Origin: Elusimicrobiota bacterium
GTDB lineage: Bacteria > Elusimicrobiota > Elusimicrobia > FEN-1173
Assembly: GCA_016715645.1 (NCBI GenBank)
Contig: JADJZR010000019.1
Coordinates: forward strand, 4,003-68,002
DNA: 64,000 nucleotides
Direction of reading: 5' to 3'
A program made the translations under genes and the position numbers. Numbering within the stretch: the first letter of the stretch is position 1; each line of letters opens with the position of its first letter. Under the pieces are notes generated by a model, which saw only the letters and a program-made list of their open reading frames with translations, was not told the DNA's origin and ran no database searches. Shown piece by piece: positions 29,100 to 37,222 of the stretch.

Positions 29100-30880
29100 A
29101 ACGTACCGTTTATTGCGGCCAGGTTCGGCCGGAACATGTTGAAAAAAGAATCGTTTTGTCCGGATGGGTTCATAACCGCCGGGACCACGGGGGCGTGATT
29201 TTTGTCGATTTGCGCGACCGGGAAGGGCTGGTTCAGTTGGTGTTTCATCCGGACCGTCAAGAGGTGTTCGCCCAGGGGGAGGCCCTGCGGGGGGAATATG
29301 TGGTGGAAATCTCGGGCGACGTGAAACCGCGTCCCGCCGGGACCGAAAACCCAACCCTTCCGACGGGCGCGGTGGAAGTGTGGGTGGACTCGTTGGAAGT
29401 CTTGAACCACAGCAAAACCCCGCCGTTTGAGATTTCTGAACATTCCAACGCCAGCGAAGACATTCGTCTTCAATACCGCTATCTGGACCTGCGCCGACCG
29501 CCTCTGCAAAAGAATTTGATTCTTCGTCACCGGGTGACCCAAACCGTTCGGAGTTTTTTGGCGGACAACGGCTTTTTGGAATTGGAAACCCCGTTTCTCA
29601 CCAAGTCCACGCCGGAAGGGGCGCGGGACTTTTTGGTGCCCTCGCGATTGTCACCAGGAAGTTTTTACGCGTTGCCCCAATCCCCGCAACTGTTTAAACA
29701 ATTGTTCATGGTGGCGGGATTTGACCGGTACTACCAAATCGCGCGCTGTTTCCGGGACGAGGACTTGCGATCGGACCGCCAGCCCGAGTTTACCCAAATC
29801 GACTTGGAAATGTCGTTTATCGATGAGGAAGATATTTTGGGTTTGGTGGAGGGCCTGCTGAAAAAAGTGTTCAAGGCCGCTCTGGGAAAAGACATCGAAA
29901 CACCGTTCCCGCGCCTCTCCTACGACGAAGCCATGGCCCGTTACGGATCGGACAAGCCGGATCTTCGCTTCGGCATGGAGATTCAGGACGTGTCCGCGGT
30001 GTTCGCCAAAACGGGGTTTCAGGTGTTCGCGAAAACCTTGGCCGCGGGGGGCGTGGTGCGGGCCCTGTGTTATCCCGGCGGGGCCGCGCTTTCCCGCACA
30101 GAGATCGACAAGCTCACGGAGTGGGTAAAAACATACGGCGCAAAGGGTTTGGCCTGGCTGAAAATGACCGAACAGGGGGCGGAATCGTCCATCGCCAAAT
30201 TCATGAGCCCAACCGAGCTGGCCGAACTGCCCAAAACCGTCGGCGCGAAACCAGGGGACATCGTGTTTTTTGGGGCGGGTCCTGCCCTGGACGTGGCCTC
30301 CTACCTGGGACCGTTGCGGTTGGAACTGGCGAAACGGGCCGGCTGGACGAAAACCGAGGGCGTTTTCAAGTTCGTGTGGGTCGTGGACTTCCCTCTATTT
30401 GAGTACAGCGCGGAAGATAAAAAATGGAACGCGGTGCACCACCCGTTCACCCGTCCGACCCCCGCCGACGAAAAAGCCTTGAAAGAGGGACTGGGTGGTC
30501 GACCGCTTAACACTCTGCGATCCCGGGCTTACGACATCGTGTTAAACGGGTCGGAAATCGGCGGAGGAAGTTTGCGGATTCACCAAACGGCTCTTCAGTC
30601 GAAGATCTTTGAGATTTTGGGGATATCAAACGAATCCGCCCGGGCCAAGTTCGGCTTCTTGTTGGACGCGTTGGATTTCGGCGCGCCGCCTCACGGGGGC
30701 CTGGCCTTGGGCCTGGACCGACTGGTGGCGCTTTTGGCCGGCGAAGACTCCATCCGCGACGTGATCGCGTTCCCCAAAACCCAAAAAGGCGCCGACCCCA
30801 TGAGCGGCGCGCCCTCTTCGGTGGACGAAGCCCAACTGTTCAAGGAGCTGTCGCTCAAAATATCACTGCCGTTGAAGTAG
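29096..30880 (+). CDS. aspS: Aspartyl-tRNA synthetase (bacterial type)
   Basis: A 594-aa class IIb synthetase. It has an N-terminal OB-fold anticodon domain (VLSGWVHNRRDHGGVIFVDLRD), motif 2 FRDEDLRSDRQPEFTQID, a bacterial GAD insertion domain at about 290-410, and a C-terminal catalytic block with GLALGLDRLVALL (motif 3). Whether it also charges tRNA-Asn cannot be decided here. It is translationally coupled to hisS by ATGA. Its TAG stop lies inside a 19-bp palindrome that overlaps the next promoter. Confidence 0.97.
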   Translation: MKRTVYCGQVRPEHVEKRIVLSGWVHNRRDHGGVIFVDLRDREGLVQLVFHPDRQEVFAQGEALRGEYVVEISGDVKPRPAGTENPTLPTGAVEVWVDSLEVLNHSKTPPFEISEHSNASEDIRLQYRYLDLRRPPLQKNLILRHRVTQTVRSFLADNGFLELETPFLTKSTPEGARDFLVPSRLSPGSFYALPQSPQLFKQLFMVAGFDRYYQIARCFRDEDLRSDRQPEFTQIDLEMSFIDEEDILGLVEGLLKKVFKAALGKDIETPFPRLSYDEAMARYGSDKPDLRFGMEIQDVSAVFAKTGFQVFAKTLAAGGVVRALCYPGGAALSRTEIDKLTEWVKTYGAKGLAWLKMTEQGAESSIAKFMSPTELAELPKTVGAKPGDIVFFGAGPALDVASYLGPLRLELAKRAGWTKTEGVFKFVWVVDFPLFEYSAEDKKWNAVHHPFTRPTPADEKALKEGLGGRPLNTLRSRAYDIVLNGSEIGGGSLRIHQTALQSKIFEILGISNESARAKFGFLLDALDFGAPPHGGLALGLDRLVALLAGEDSIRDVIAFPKTQKGADPMSGAPSSVDEAQLFKELSLKISLPLK

Positions 30881-30893
30881 GAATTTCCTACTT
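30875..30893. promoter_or_regulatory. 19-bp palindrome, candidate operator of vapBC
   Basis: AAGTAGGAATTTCCTACTT is a perfect palindrome around one central base. It spans the aspS stop codon and the first bases of the -35 box of the next promoter. AbrB-type VapB antitoxins bind palindromes in their own promoters, so it may be the autoregulatory site. No T-run follows, which argues against a terminator. Confidence 0.5.
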
Positions 30894-30920
30894 GCGGAAA
30901 ATAAGATTACGTGGTAGACT
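30892..30920 (+). promoter_or_regulatory. Promoter upstream of vapBC
   Basis: TTGCGG at 30892-30897 and TAGACT at 30915-30920 are 17 nt apart. The -10 box forms the 3' end of the left target duplication of MITE copy C. The right duplication repeats it as TAAACT at 31041-31046. Confidence 0.55.
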
Positions 30921-31038
30921 GTAACCAATCAGGTCCCTCATCCGCTCCTTCGGAGCACCTTCCCCCAAGAGGGGAAGGAAAACAAAGATTTCCCCTCTCC
31001 TCTTGGGAGAGGGCAGGGTGAGGGGCCTGGGCTGTTAC
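30921..31038. mobile_element. MITE copy C (short form)
   Basis: A 118-nt element from GTAACCAATCAGGTCCCTCA to GGGCTGTTAC, with both family palindromes. Flanking 8-mers GGTAGACT and GGTAAACT match at 7 of 8. It lies between the promoter and the ribosome binding site of vapB, so its hairpins would sit in the 5' leader. Confidence 0.88.
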
Positions 31039-31066
31039 GGTAAACTGATCCAGGAGGTGCACACCC

Positions 31067-31312
31067 ATGAGCATTGTCCTGATGAGCGAAAAAGGCCAGG
31101 TCACGATTCCCCAAGACATACGAAAACGGCTCCATATTTCAAAGGGGGATCCTTTGGTGGTGGAGATGGACCCCCAAGGAGGGATCCATTTGCGTGTGGC
31201 CGCGGTGTTTCCGGTAGAGACCTACTCCGAAGAACGTCTGCGCGAGTTTCAGGGGGAAGACCGTCTGACCCCCGCCGAGCGTCGCCGACTCCAAAAGGCT
31301 TTGAATGCCTGA
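31067..31312 (+). CDS. vapB: AbrB/MazE-type antitoxin (VapB-like)
   Basis: An 81-aa protein with a SpoVT-AbrB swapped-hairpin DNA-binding domain (SEKGQVTIPQDIRKRLHISKGDPLVVEM) and a charged C-terminal tail that would wrap the toxin. AGGAGGT at 31052-31058 gives a strong ribosome site 8 nt before the ATG. It overlaps the PIN-domain gene by 8 nt, the usual antitoxin-toxin order. It probably represses its own promoter, perhaps through the 19-bp palindrome at 30875-30893. Confidence 0.87.
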   Translation: MSIVLMSEKGQVTIPQDIRKRLHISKGDPLVVEMDPQGGIHLRVAAVFPVETYSEERLREFQGEDRLTPAERRRLQKALNA

Positions 31313-31748
31313 ACGGCGCGGGCCCGTTATCTTCTTGGACGCCAACGTGGTTTTTTCCGCCGCTTACACGCCGGAGGGGCGAAGCGCGGCCCTCTTTGCT
31401 CTGGCCCGACGGCGTTTATGCCGATTGGTTTCTTCCCGTTACGCGATGGAAGAGGCCCGGCGGAATTTGGTTCGTAAAAAACCCTTGGCCTTGGATCGGT
31501 TTGACATGTTAACTCACTGGCTCCATCTTTGCGCGGAGGCCGACGCTCTTCGTCTTGAAAAGGCCCGCTCCGTGGGGGTCACCGACCCCATGGACGTCCC
31601 AGTTTTGGCGGCGGCCATCGGCCGAGCCGACATCTTGGCGACTGGCGATCGTAAACATTTTGGACCCTGGATGACCAAGGAAATCCAAGGTCTGACCATT
31701 TTGGGGTTGGCTGACGTTCTGCGCCGCATTGTTGGAGGGAGGACATAA
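31305..31748 (+). CDS. vapC: PIN-domain ribonuclease (VapC-like toxin)
   Basis: A 147-aa PIN domain. The acidic metal-binding residues are visible in FLDANVVFSA near the N-terminus, in the central MEEARRNL helix, and in TDPMDVPVL and ATGDRKHF near the end. VapC toxins cut tRNA or rRNA in the cytosol and are held inactive by VapB. Its stop shares one base with the start of phoH, so the toxin-antitoxin pair heads a housekeeping operon for RNA processing. It may be a domesticated nuclease rather than a selfish module. Confidence 0.85.
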   Translation: MPERRGPVIFLDANVVFSAAYTPEGRSAALFALARRRLCRLVSSRYAMEEARRNLVRKKPLALDRFDMLTHWLHLCAEADALRLEKARSVGVTDPMDVPVLAAAIGRADILATGDRKHFGPWMTKEIQGLTILGLADVLRRIVGGRT

Positions 31749-32728
31749 TGGTCACGCGCCGATTGGCTCTGTCGGACCAGGAAGAGGCGGTTCTTCTTTT
31801 CGGTCCCCACGACAAGAACATCAAAGAAATTGAGCGGCGGTTCGGGGTGCAGGTGTTTGTGCGGCCGTCGGATCGGCTCAACGAGGGCGGGTTGACCTTG
31901 GCGGTGCGGGGCAATCCAAAACCCGTGGAACAGGCCGTATCCACCTTGACCGAGATGAAGCGGTCGGCCCTGTTGGGGCGCCGCCAGGGCGGGCGTGTGG
32001 AATCGGTGGACGTCCCCGCGGCGGGGTTGCCTCGGGCCGCGGCGGCACCGGCGGACGCGGTGTTGATGTCGGTCACGGGCCACGCGGTGCGGCCTCGGTC
32101 CGCCAACCAAAAAGCCTACGTGAAAGCGCTCCAAGAAAAAGACATGGTGTTCGGCATCGGTCCGGCGGGGACCGGCAAAACCTATTTGGCGGTGGCCTGT
32201 GCCGTGTCGGCGTTGGAACGGGGCGTGGTGTCTCGGATCATCCTCACTCGGCCGGTTGTGGAAGCCGGAGAAAAACTGGGTTTTTTGCCAGGCGACTTCT
32301 ACGAGAAAGTCCATCCCTATTTAAAACCTCTATACGACGCGTTCCACAGCATGGTGGGAGCCGAACGGTTCCGCGCCATGCGCGATGAAGAAACCATCGA
32401 AATCGTTCCCCTGGCCTACATGCGGGGACGCACGTTGGACGACGCCTTCGCCATCTTGGACGAAGCCCAAAACACCACCCCGGAACAAATGAAAATGTTT
32501 CTAACCCGCATGGGCAACGGATCACGGATGGCCATCACCGGCGACGTGACGCAAATCGACCTGGACACCCAATCGCGGTCGGGCCTGGTGGTGATCCAAG
32601 ACGTCCTGAAAAGCGTGTCGGACGTGGCGTTCGTGTGGTTCAGCGACACGGACGTGGTTCGCCACCCGCTGATCCAGAAAATTCTGAAAGCCTACGACCA
32701 GTGGGACGCCCGGGGAAAAACACCGTGA
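31748..32728 (+). CDS. PhoH-like ATPase (PhoL/YbeZ family)
   Basis: A 326-aa protein. It has a KH-like N-terminal region (IKEIERRFGVQVFVRPSDRL) and an ATPase core with Walker A GPAGTGKTYLA near residue 140 and Walker B AILDEAQNTTPEQMKMFLTR. The rest matches PhoH: GNGSRMAITGDVTQIDL. PhoH proteins act with YbeY in RNA quality control or ribosome maturation, and ybeY lies two genes downstream. It is coupled on both sides (TAATG with vapC, GTGA with the HD gene). Confidence 0.93.
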   Translation: MVTRRLALSDQEEAVLLFGPHDKNIKEIERRFGVQVFVRPSDRLNEGGLTLAVRGNPKPVEQAVSTLTEMKRSALLGRRQGGRVESVDVPAAGLPRAAAAPADAVLMSVTGHAVRPRSANQKAYVKALQEKDMVFGIGPAGTGKTYLAVACAVSALERGVVSRIILTRPVVEAGEKLGFLPGDFYEKVHPYLKPLYDAFHSMVGAERFRAMRDEETIEIVPLAYMRGRTLDDAFAILDEAQNTTPEQMKMFLTRMGNGSRMAITGDVTQIDLDTQSRSGLVVIQDVLKSVSDVAFVWFSDTDVVRHPLIQKILKAYDQWDARGKTP

Positions 32729-34242
32729 GCCGTTCTCTCATCCAACAATTTCTCAGCCACGTTCTTCGGCCCGTATTGGTGCGTCTGCTGCGCTGGACCG
32801 AACGAAAGGGGCCGCTTCCCAGTCCGCGGACCTCTGTGTTTTTGCACCGGGAAATTCATGTGCCCACGCCGGTGGTGGGCGTGGCCGTTTGGGTTCTGTT
32901 GTCGGCGGTGTTGTTCATGGAACTGGGGCCCGGGATTGGTCCGTTGACCGCCGTATTGATTTTGACCACGGGTTTGGTTGTTTTGTTTCGGCTCTACCTG
33001 CATCACGACCATCCGGAACTAATGCACGACGACGACGCGATCGCTTTGATCGGGGTGCTGGTGGTATCGGCGGCGCTGGGAATGGACCTGTGGTTTCATC
33101 AAATCAACCTGTCGCCGTTTGGATTTCCCTTGGCGGCGGCCAGCATTTTGGTGACGGTTCTGCTCCACGCGCGGATGGGGGTGGTGTTGACTCTGGTGTT
33201 GTCGCTTTTGTTCGGGATCCTGAACGGTTTTTCGTTGGACAACGCCCTGGTGGCCTGTTTCAGCGGAATGGCGGGGGTCTCGTTGTCGTTGCGGGTCCGG
33301 ACACGGCGGGATCTCACGGTGGCTTGTTTGGGATCGGCCGGCGGCGGGGCGGCCGCGGTGCTGATGTTGGCTTTGTTGAAACAGTGGCCCCCCGCCCACG
33401 TGGTGGGGACATTGAAATGGGTGTTGGCCGCGGGGGGCTTTTCTGTGGTGGCGGTGGTGGCGCTGTTGCCCTTGCTGGAACTGTGTTTCTCGCGCTTATC
33501 CACCATCCGTTTGTTGGAATTGTCCGACGTCAACCACCCGTTGTTGAAAGCCATGAGCCTGGACGCGCCGGGAACCTATCACCATTCGCTGATCGCCGCG
33601 TCCCTGGCCCAAGCGGCGGCCGAGCGCGTCGGCGCCAACGCGCTTCTCTGCCGGGTGGGGGCCTACTTCCACGACATCGGAAAGTTGGCCAAACCGGAAT
33701 ATTTTGTGGAAAACCAAGGGGCCATCGGCAATCCCCACGAACTGTTGCCACCGAACATGTCGCGCATCGTGATTCAGTCCCACGTGAAAGACGGGTTGGC
33801 CCTGGCCCAAAAACACAATCTGGACCGGGCCATCGCCGACTTTATTTTGATGCATCACGGCACCAGCCGTGTGGAATATTTCTATCGGCGGGCCATCGAA
33901 CAAACCGACGTCACTCAAGAGGTGGACGAAGACCTCTACCGCTACCCGGGTCCCAAACCACACAGTAAAGAGACCGCCATCGTGATGCTGGCGGATTCCG
34001 TGGAAGCGTCAGCCCGCACCCTGGAAAATCCCAGCCCCCAACGGCTGGTGGACCACGTGGACCGTATTGTGGACTCAAAAATTGCCGACGGACAATTCGA
34101 ATCCGTTCCCTTGACGCTGGCCGAAGTGGCGGCGGTCAAAGACGCTTTTGTCAACTCGCTCATCGGCATTTACCACACCCGCCTGCATTACCCCACCTCG
34201 CAAGAAACCAATCTGGAAAAACGGCCCGCCCGACCGACGTGA
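32725..34242 (+). CDS. Membrane HD-domain phosphohydrolase, PgpH/YqfF-type but lacking the extracellular domain
   Basis: A 505-aa protein with about six to seven hydrophobic helices in residues ~45-285 and a cytosolic HD domain. Motifs: LDAPGTYHHSLIAA, GAYFHDIGKLAKPEYF, HVKDGLALA, MHHGTSRVEYFY. This is the PgpH-type cyclic-di-AMP phosphodiesterase signature. Classical members have ~700 residues with a large N-terminal 7TMR-HDED domain outside the cell; that part is absent here. I chose GTG 32725, overlapping the phoH stop. The phoH-HD-ybeY order is the classic one in many bacteria. c-di-AMP hydrolysis is inferred. Confidence 0.85.
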   Translation: MSRSLIQQFLSHVLRPVLVRLLRWTERKGPLPSPRTSVFLHREIHVPTPVVGVAVWVLLSAVLFMELGPGIGPLTAVLILTTGLVVLFRLYLHHDHPELMHDDDAIALIGVLVVSAALGMDLWFHQINLSPFGFPLAAASILVTVLLHARMGVVLTLVLSLLFGILNGFSLDNALVACFSGMAGVSLSLRVRTRRDLTVACLGSAGGGAAAVLMLALLKQWPPAHVVGTLKWVLAAGGFSVVAVVALLPLLELCFSRLSTIRLLELSDVNHPLLKAMSLDAPGTYHHSLIAASLAQAAAERVGANALLCRVGAYFHDIGKLAKPEYFVENQGAIGNPHELLPPNMSRIVIQSHVKDGLALAQKHNLDRAIADFILMHHGTSRVEYFYRRAIEQTDVTQEVDEDLYRYPGPKPHSKETAIVMLADSVEASARTLENPSPQRLVDHVDRIVDSKIADGQFESVPLTLAEVAAVKDAFVNSLIGIYHTRLHYPTSQETNLEKRPARPT

Positions 34243-34724
34243 TTGTTTTGTTCACTGTAGACCGCGGATCGCGGCCCCCGGCCCAAGCGAAAGCCCGAAC
34301 CGCCATTCTTCTCGCGTTGAGCACTCGACCGCCTGTCGCGGCCGGCGAGCTGAACGTGGTGTGGACCAACCGGGGTCGCTTGCGCGGGATGAACTGGCGG
34401 TTTCGAGGCAAAAACAGGTTCACCGACATCATTGCCTTCCGGCACGGGCCTGACAGCGCCGTCGGGACATTTCCGTTGTCGGCAACACAACAGGCCCCGT
34501 TTGGAGACCTTTACATCGCGGTGGACCAGGCCCGGTTGAACGCCCGTCGGTTCGGCGTCTCTTTGGACGAAGAGATTGTTCGGTTGGCTGTCCATGGCAC
34601 GCTCCATTTGCTGGGCCACACGGATTACACGCCGGGCCCCCGGGCGCGCATGTGGGCGGTGCAAGAACCCATCGTTCGGGCGGTGATGGCCCGAAGCGGA
34701 CGGACCTCCCCGGCCGCCCGATGA
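34239..34724 (+). CDS. ybeY: Endoribonuclease YbeY (rRNA maturation factor)
   Basis: A 161-aa metalloprotein acting in 16S rRNA 3'-end maturation and ribosome quality control. The zinc motif reads HGTLHLLGHTD: the first two histidines are in place, but the third ligand position is Asp instead of His (family consensus HGxLHLxGYDH). Asp at this site occurs in some phyla. The preceding GDLYIAVDQARLNA block is also typical. The GTG start overlaps the stop of the HD gene. Confidence 0.88.
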   Translation: MIVLFTVDRGSRPPAQAKARTAILLALSTRPPVAAGELNVVWTNRGRLRGMNWRFRGKNRFTDIIAFRHGPDSAVGTFPLSATQQAPFGDLYIAVDQARLNARRFGVSLDEEIVRLAVHGTLHLLGHTDYTPGPRARMWAVQEPIVRAVMARSGRTSPAAR

Positions 34725-34731
34725 GCGGACA

Positions 34732-35757
34732 ATGATTCTTCTCACGGGGATCGCGTTGGCGGTTTTGTTGGGGTTGTCCGCGACGTTTTCGATGGTGGAA
34801 TCGGCGGTCACGGCCTTGTCGGCCTTGCGCATGAAAAAAATTGTTGTTCTTTCCCCCAAACTGGCCCCGTTGTTTCAAGAATGGTTGTCCAAGCCCCATC
34901 GCCTGTTGACGGCGTTGATGGTGGGCAACAACGTCGTGAGCATCGGGTTTTCCAGTTTGGCGGCGGTGGCGGCGGTTCCGCTTAACGCCTTGTTTTCAGA
35001 AACCGTGGTCAGCTGGACCGTCTGGGTGGCGGTGACCGCGTCCTTGCTTGTCCTGGGCGAAATTCTTCCGAAAATCATCGGCCGCGTTTACCGCGAACGG
35101 GTGGCGGCGGCCACGTTGCCTTGGCTGTCGGGGTTTGCCCGGGCGTTGTTTTGGGTGTGGGGGCCGGTCGGCTGGGCGGTGGAACGGATGGCCCCGGCCC
35201 TCCATCGCGCGCCGGTCAATCCGTTGGCGGTGGTCAGCCTGGAAGAACTTCAACACGCGGTCACGGAATCGGAAGCCGCCGGGCACTTGACGGAAGACGC
35301 CGGCGATATGTTCCGCCGCGCGTTGGCCATGACCCACCGTACAGCCAAAGACGTGGCCCAGCCTGTCCACCAAATCGACGCGCTGGCGTTGGAACTGTTG
35401 GACCGCCCCAACGGCGGGGAGTTGTTCATGGATTTGCTGGTGGAAACCGGGCGAACCCGGGTTCCCGTCACCCGGGGCGGGCTGTACGCGGGGTATTTGA
35501 ACGTGATGGACTTTCTGGCGTCCTCTCGAACGGGCCGTGTGCCGCCGATTCCGGCGATGGTCCGTCCCCTGCGGCGGGTTGTGCCCAACGCCACCGCGCT
35601 GGATTTGTTGGAAGATTTCCGACGGGAAGGCGACGGACTGGTCCTGGTGGGCGAACCAGGCGGTTCGGTGACGGGGCTGATTACTTTGGAAGATGTGTTG
35701 GAAGAATTGGTGGGCGAAATATTGGACGAATACGACCGGGAAGAGGCCGCGTCGTGA
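34732..35757 (+). CDS. CNNM/CorC-family transporter-like protein (DUF21 + CBS), first copy
   Basis: A 341-aa protein with a DUF21 membrane domain (residues ~1-170, about four hydrophobic segments; FSMVESAVTALSALR, LMVGNNVVSIGFSSLAAV) and a cytosolic CBS pair (~195-330; VPVTRGGLYAGYLNVMDFL, GLITLEDVLEELVGEILDEYD). Relatives are linked to magnesium and cobalt homeostasis. A similar gene follows at once with a GTGA overlap, so two subunits may pair. An mgtE homologue next in line supports a role in divalent cations. Confidence 0.87.
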   Translation: MILLTGIALAVLLGLSATFSMVESAVTALSALRMKKIVVLSPKLAPLFQEWLSKPHRLLTALMVGNNVVSIGFSSLAAVAAVPLNALFSETVVSWTVWVAVTASLLVLGEILPKIIGRVYRERVAAATLPWLSGFARALFWVWGPVGWAVERMAPALHRAPVNPLAVVSLEELQHAVTESEAAGHLTEDAGDMFRRALAMTHRTAKDVAQPVHQIDALALELLDRPNGGELFMDLLVETGRTRVPVTRGGLYAGYLNVMDFLASSRTGRVPPIPAMVRPLRRVVPNATALDLLEDFRREGDGLVLVGEPGGSVTGLITLEDVLEELVGEILDEYDREEAAS

Positions 35758-36749
35758 CGATTCTCCTTTGGAAAACCGCGGGTGCGGCGTTGCTGTTTAT
35801 GTTTAGCGCGTCGTTGTCGTTGGCCGAAACGGCGTTCATGAGTTTGTCGCGTTTGCAGTTGGCCCGTTTGGGCCGGGCGCGGCCGGGACGGCTCGATTTT
35901 TGGCAGAACGATCCCGATCAAGCGTTGGCGGTCATTTTGCTCCTGAACAATGTGGTCAACGCCGGGCTGGCGGTGTTGTCGGTGTCCATGGCGCTGGACG
36001 CCGCCGAAATGTTGCACTTTCCGTTTGAATGGGGACGGGTTCTTTTTCCAGTCGCCAGCGCCATCGTGGTCATCGCCCTGTGCGAAGTGGCGCCGAAAGT
36101 GGTGGCGAGGGCCTATTCGGAACCCTTGGCCCTGGCCCTGGCGCCGATGATGGAGCTGTTCACCCGTTGGTTGGGTCCGCTGATGCAGGGGTTGTTGGAG
36201 CGGGTGGGAATTTTGTTATCGTGGTTGTCTCGCACGGTGCGCACCGAGCGGGCCCAGTGGGACCACAACGTGATCCGCGCGTTGTTGGACAACGCGCCGA
36301 TGGGAACGCCGTTGCGTCGGATGTTGAAAAACGTGGTGGGGTTCGCCCAAACCCCGGTGTCGGCGGTGATGGTGCCGCGGTCGGAAATCGCGTCGGTGGA
36401 TCTTCGCTGGGGTGTCGACGGGGTGATCAGCCGCATTTTGTCCTCGGGTTATTCCCGCCTGCCGGCGCACCGCGGTTCGATTGACGGCGTCGTGGGAATG
36501 GTTTACTCTAAGGACCTCTTGGCTCAGCGCCGCAGTGGTGCGCTGATCGCGTTGCAGGATTTGGTGCGGCCTTTGCCCCGGGTGTCTCCGACGACGCCGT
36601 TGGCCCGCTTGTTGAGGGATTTTCGCCAGGGCCACCACCATATGGCGTTGGTGGCCGATCCCGCTGGAAAAGTCGTCGGGTTGGTGACGCTTCAAGACAC
36701 GCTGGAAGCCCTTGTCGGAGACATGGCCCAGGAACCACGGTACATCTAA
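35754..36749 (+). CDS. CNNM/CorC-family transporter-like protein (DUF21 + CBS), second copy
   Basis: A 331-aa paralogue of the preceding gene: DUF21 domain (SLSLAETAFMSLSRLQLARLG, LLLNNVVNAGLAVLSV) and CBS pair (LPAHRGSIDGVVGMVYSKDLL, VGLVTLQDTLEALVGDMAQE). I used GTG 35754, which overlaps the upstream stop; an in-frame extension back to 35121 only shadows the first copy. It ends one base into the mgtE start codon, so translation is coupled. Confidence 0.87.
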   Translation: MTILLWKTAGAALLFMFSASLSLAETAFMSLSRLQLARLGRARPGRLDFWQNDPDQALAVILLLNNVVNAGLAVLSVSMALDAAEMLHFPFEWGRVLFPVASAIVVIALCEVAPKVVARAYSEPLALALAPMMELFTRWLGPLMQGLLERVGILLSWLSRTVRTERAQWDHNVIRALLDNAPMGTPLRRMLKNVVGFAQTPVSAVMVPRSEIASVDLRWGVDGVISRILSSGYSRLPAHRGSIDGVVGMVYSKDLLAQRRSGALIALQDLVRPLPRVSPTTPLARLLRDFRQGHHHMALVADPAGKVVGLVTLQDTLEALVGDMAQEPRYI

Positions 36750-37207
36750 TGCCCTTGCATCCATCCGCCCTGTTTGTTCCGGAGATCAAACAGCTCCTGT
36801 TAAAAAAAGATTACAAGGAGCTGAAACAGGATCTCCAGGAAATCAACCCCGCCGATTTGGCCGAGGGGTGGGGCCGATTTGGTCCGTTTGAGCGGATCGT
36901 TCTTTTCAAGCTTTTGCCCATCGCGCGCGCGGCGGAACTGTTCGAAGAATTGGACGTGGAGCAACAGACCCATTTATTGACCGCCCTCGAGGGGGGGGCT
37001 TTGGGGCCTGTTTTGGAGGAGGTGGGGCCCTCGGCCGCGGCGACGTTGTTTCACCGCCTGCCGGAGAGGACAGTGCGTCGCATGGTGAACATGGTGCGCC
37101 GAGCCCAGTCGTCTCGGCCGGATCGGGACTGGGTGTTTGCTCCCAACACCGCCGGGGCGCTGATGCACTCGGACGTTTTGTTTTTGGGGTTCAAAATGAT
37201 GGTTTAG
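36749..37207 (+). CDS. mgtE: MgtE-like magnesium transporter, N-terminal part (split by stops)
   Basis: Residues 1-152 are the cytosolic MgtE N-domain: a superhelical regulatory domain with LFEELDVEQQTHLLTAL and the start of the CBS region, TAGALMHSDV. The frame then meets TAG at 37205-37207, TAG again at 37208-37210, and TAG at 37220-37222. The rest of the transporter continues in the same frame from 37223 with no indel. MgtE is normally one polypeptide of ~450 aa whose N-domain and CBS pair gate Mg2+ flow. Here it is split, mutated or misread. Confidence 0.82.
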   Translation: MPLHPSALFVPEIKQLLLKKDYKELKQDLQEINPADLAEGWGRFGPFERIVLFKLLPIARAAELFEELDVEQQTHLLTALEGGALGPVLEEVGPSAAATLFHRLPERTVRRMVNMVRRAQSSRPDRDWVFAPNTAGALMHSDVLFLGFKMMV

Positions 37208-37222
37208 TAGGTTTTGGATTAG

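Noticed and set aside
30921..31038. CRISPR array or repeat-spacer structure among the palindromic repeats
   Set aside because: Copies are dispersed kilobases apart, have inverted ends and target duplications, and no cas genes are present.
35121..35753. N-terminal extensions of the second corC copy (35121), recO (37615), glyS (39299), ftsI (50328) and surE (59855)
   Set aside because: These parts only shadow the preceding genes; conserved family N-termini and overlap-type start codons lie at the positions given in the features.
37205..37222. Genome-wide reassignment of TAG as a sense codon
   Set aside because: TAG is the natural stop of aspS, xerC, rsmH and the HEAT lipoprotein in this window, so a global code change does not fit.
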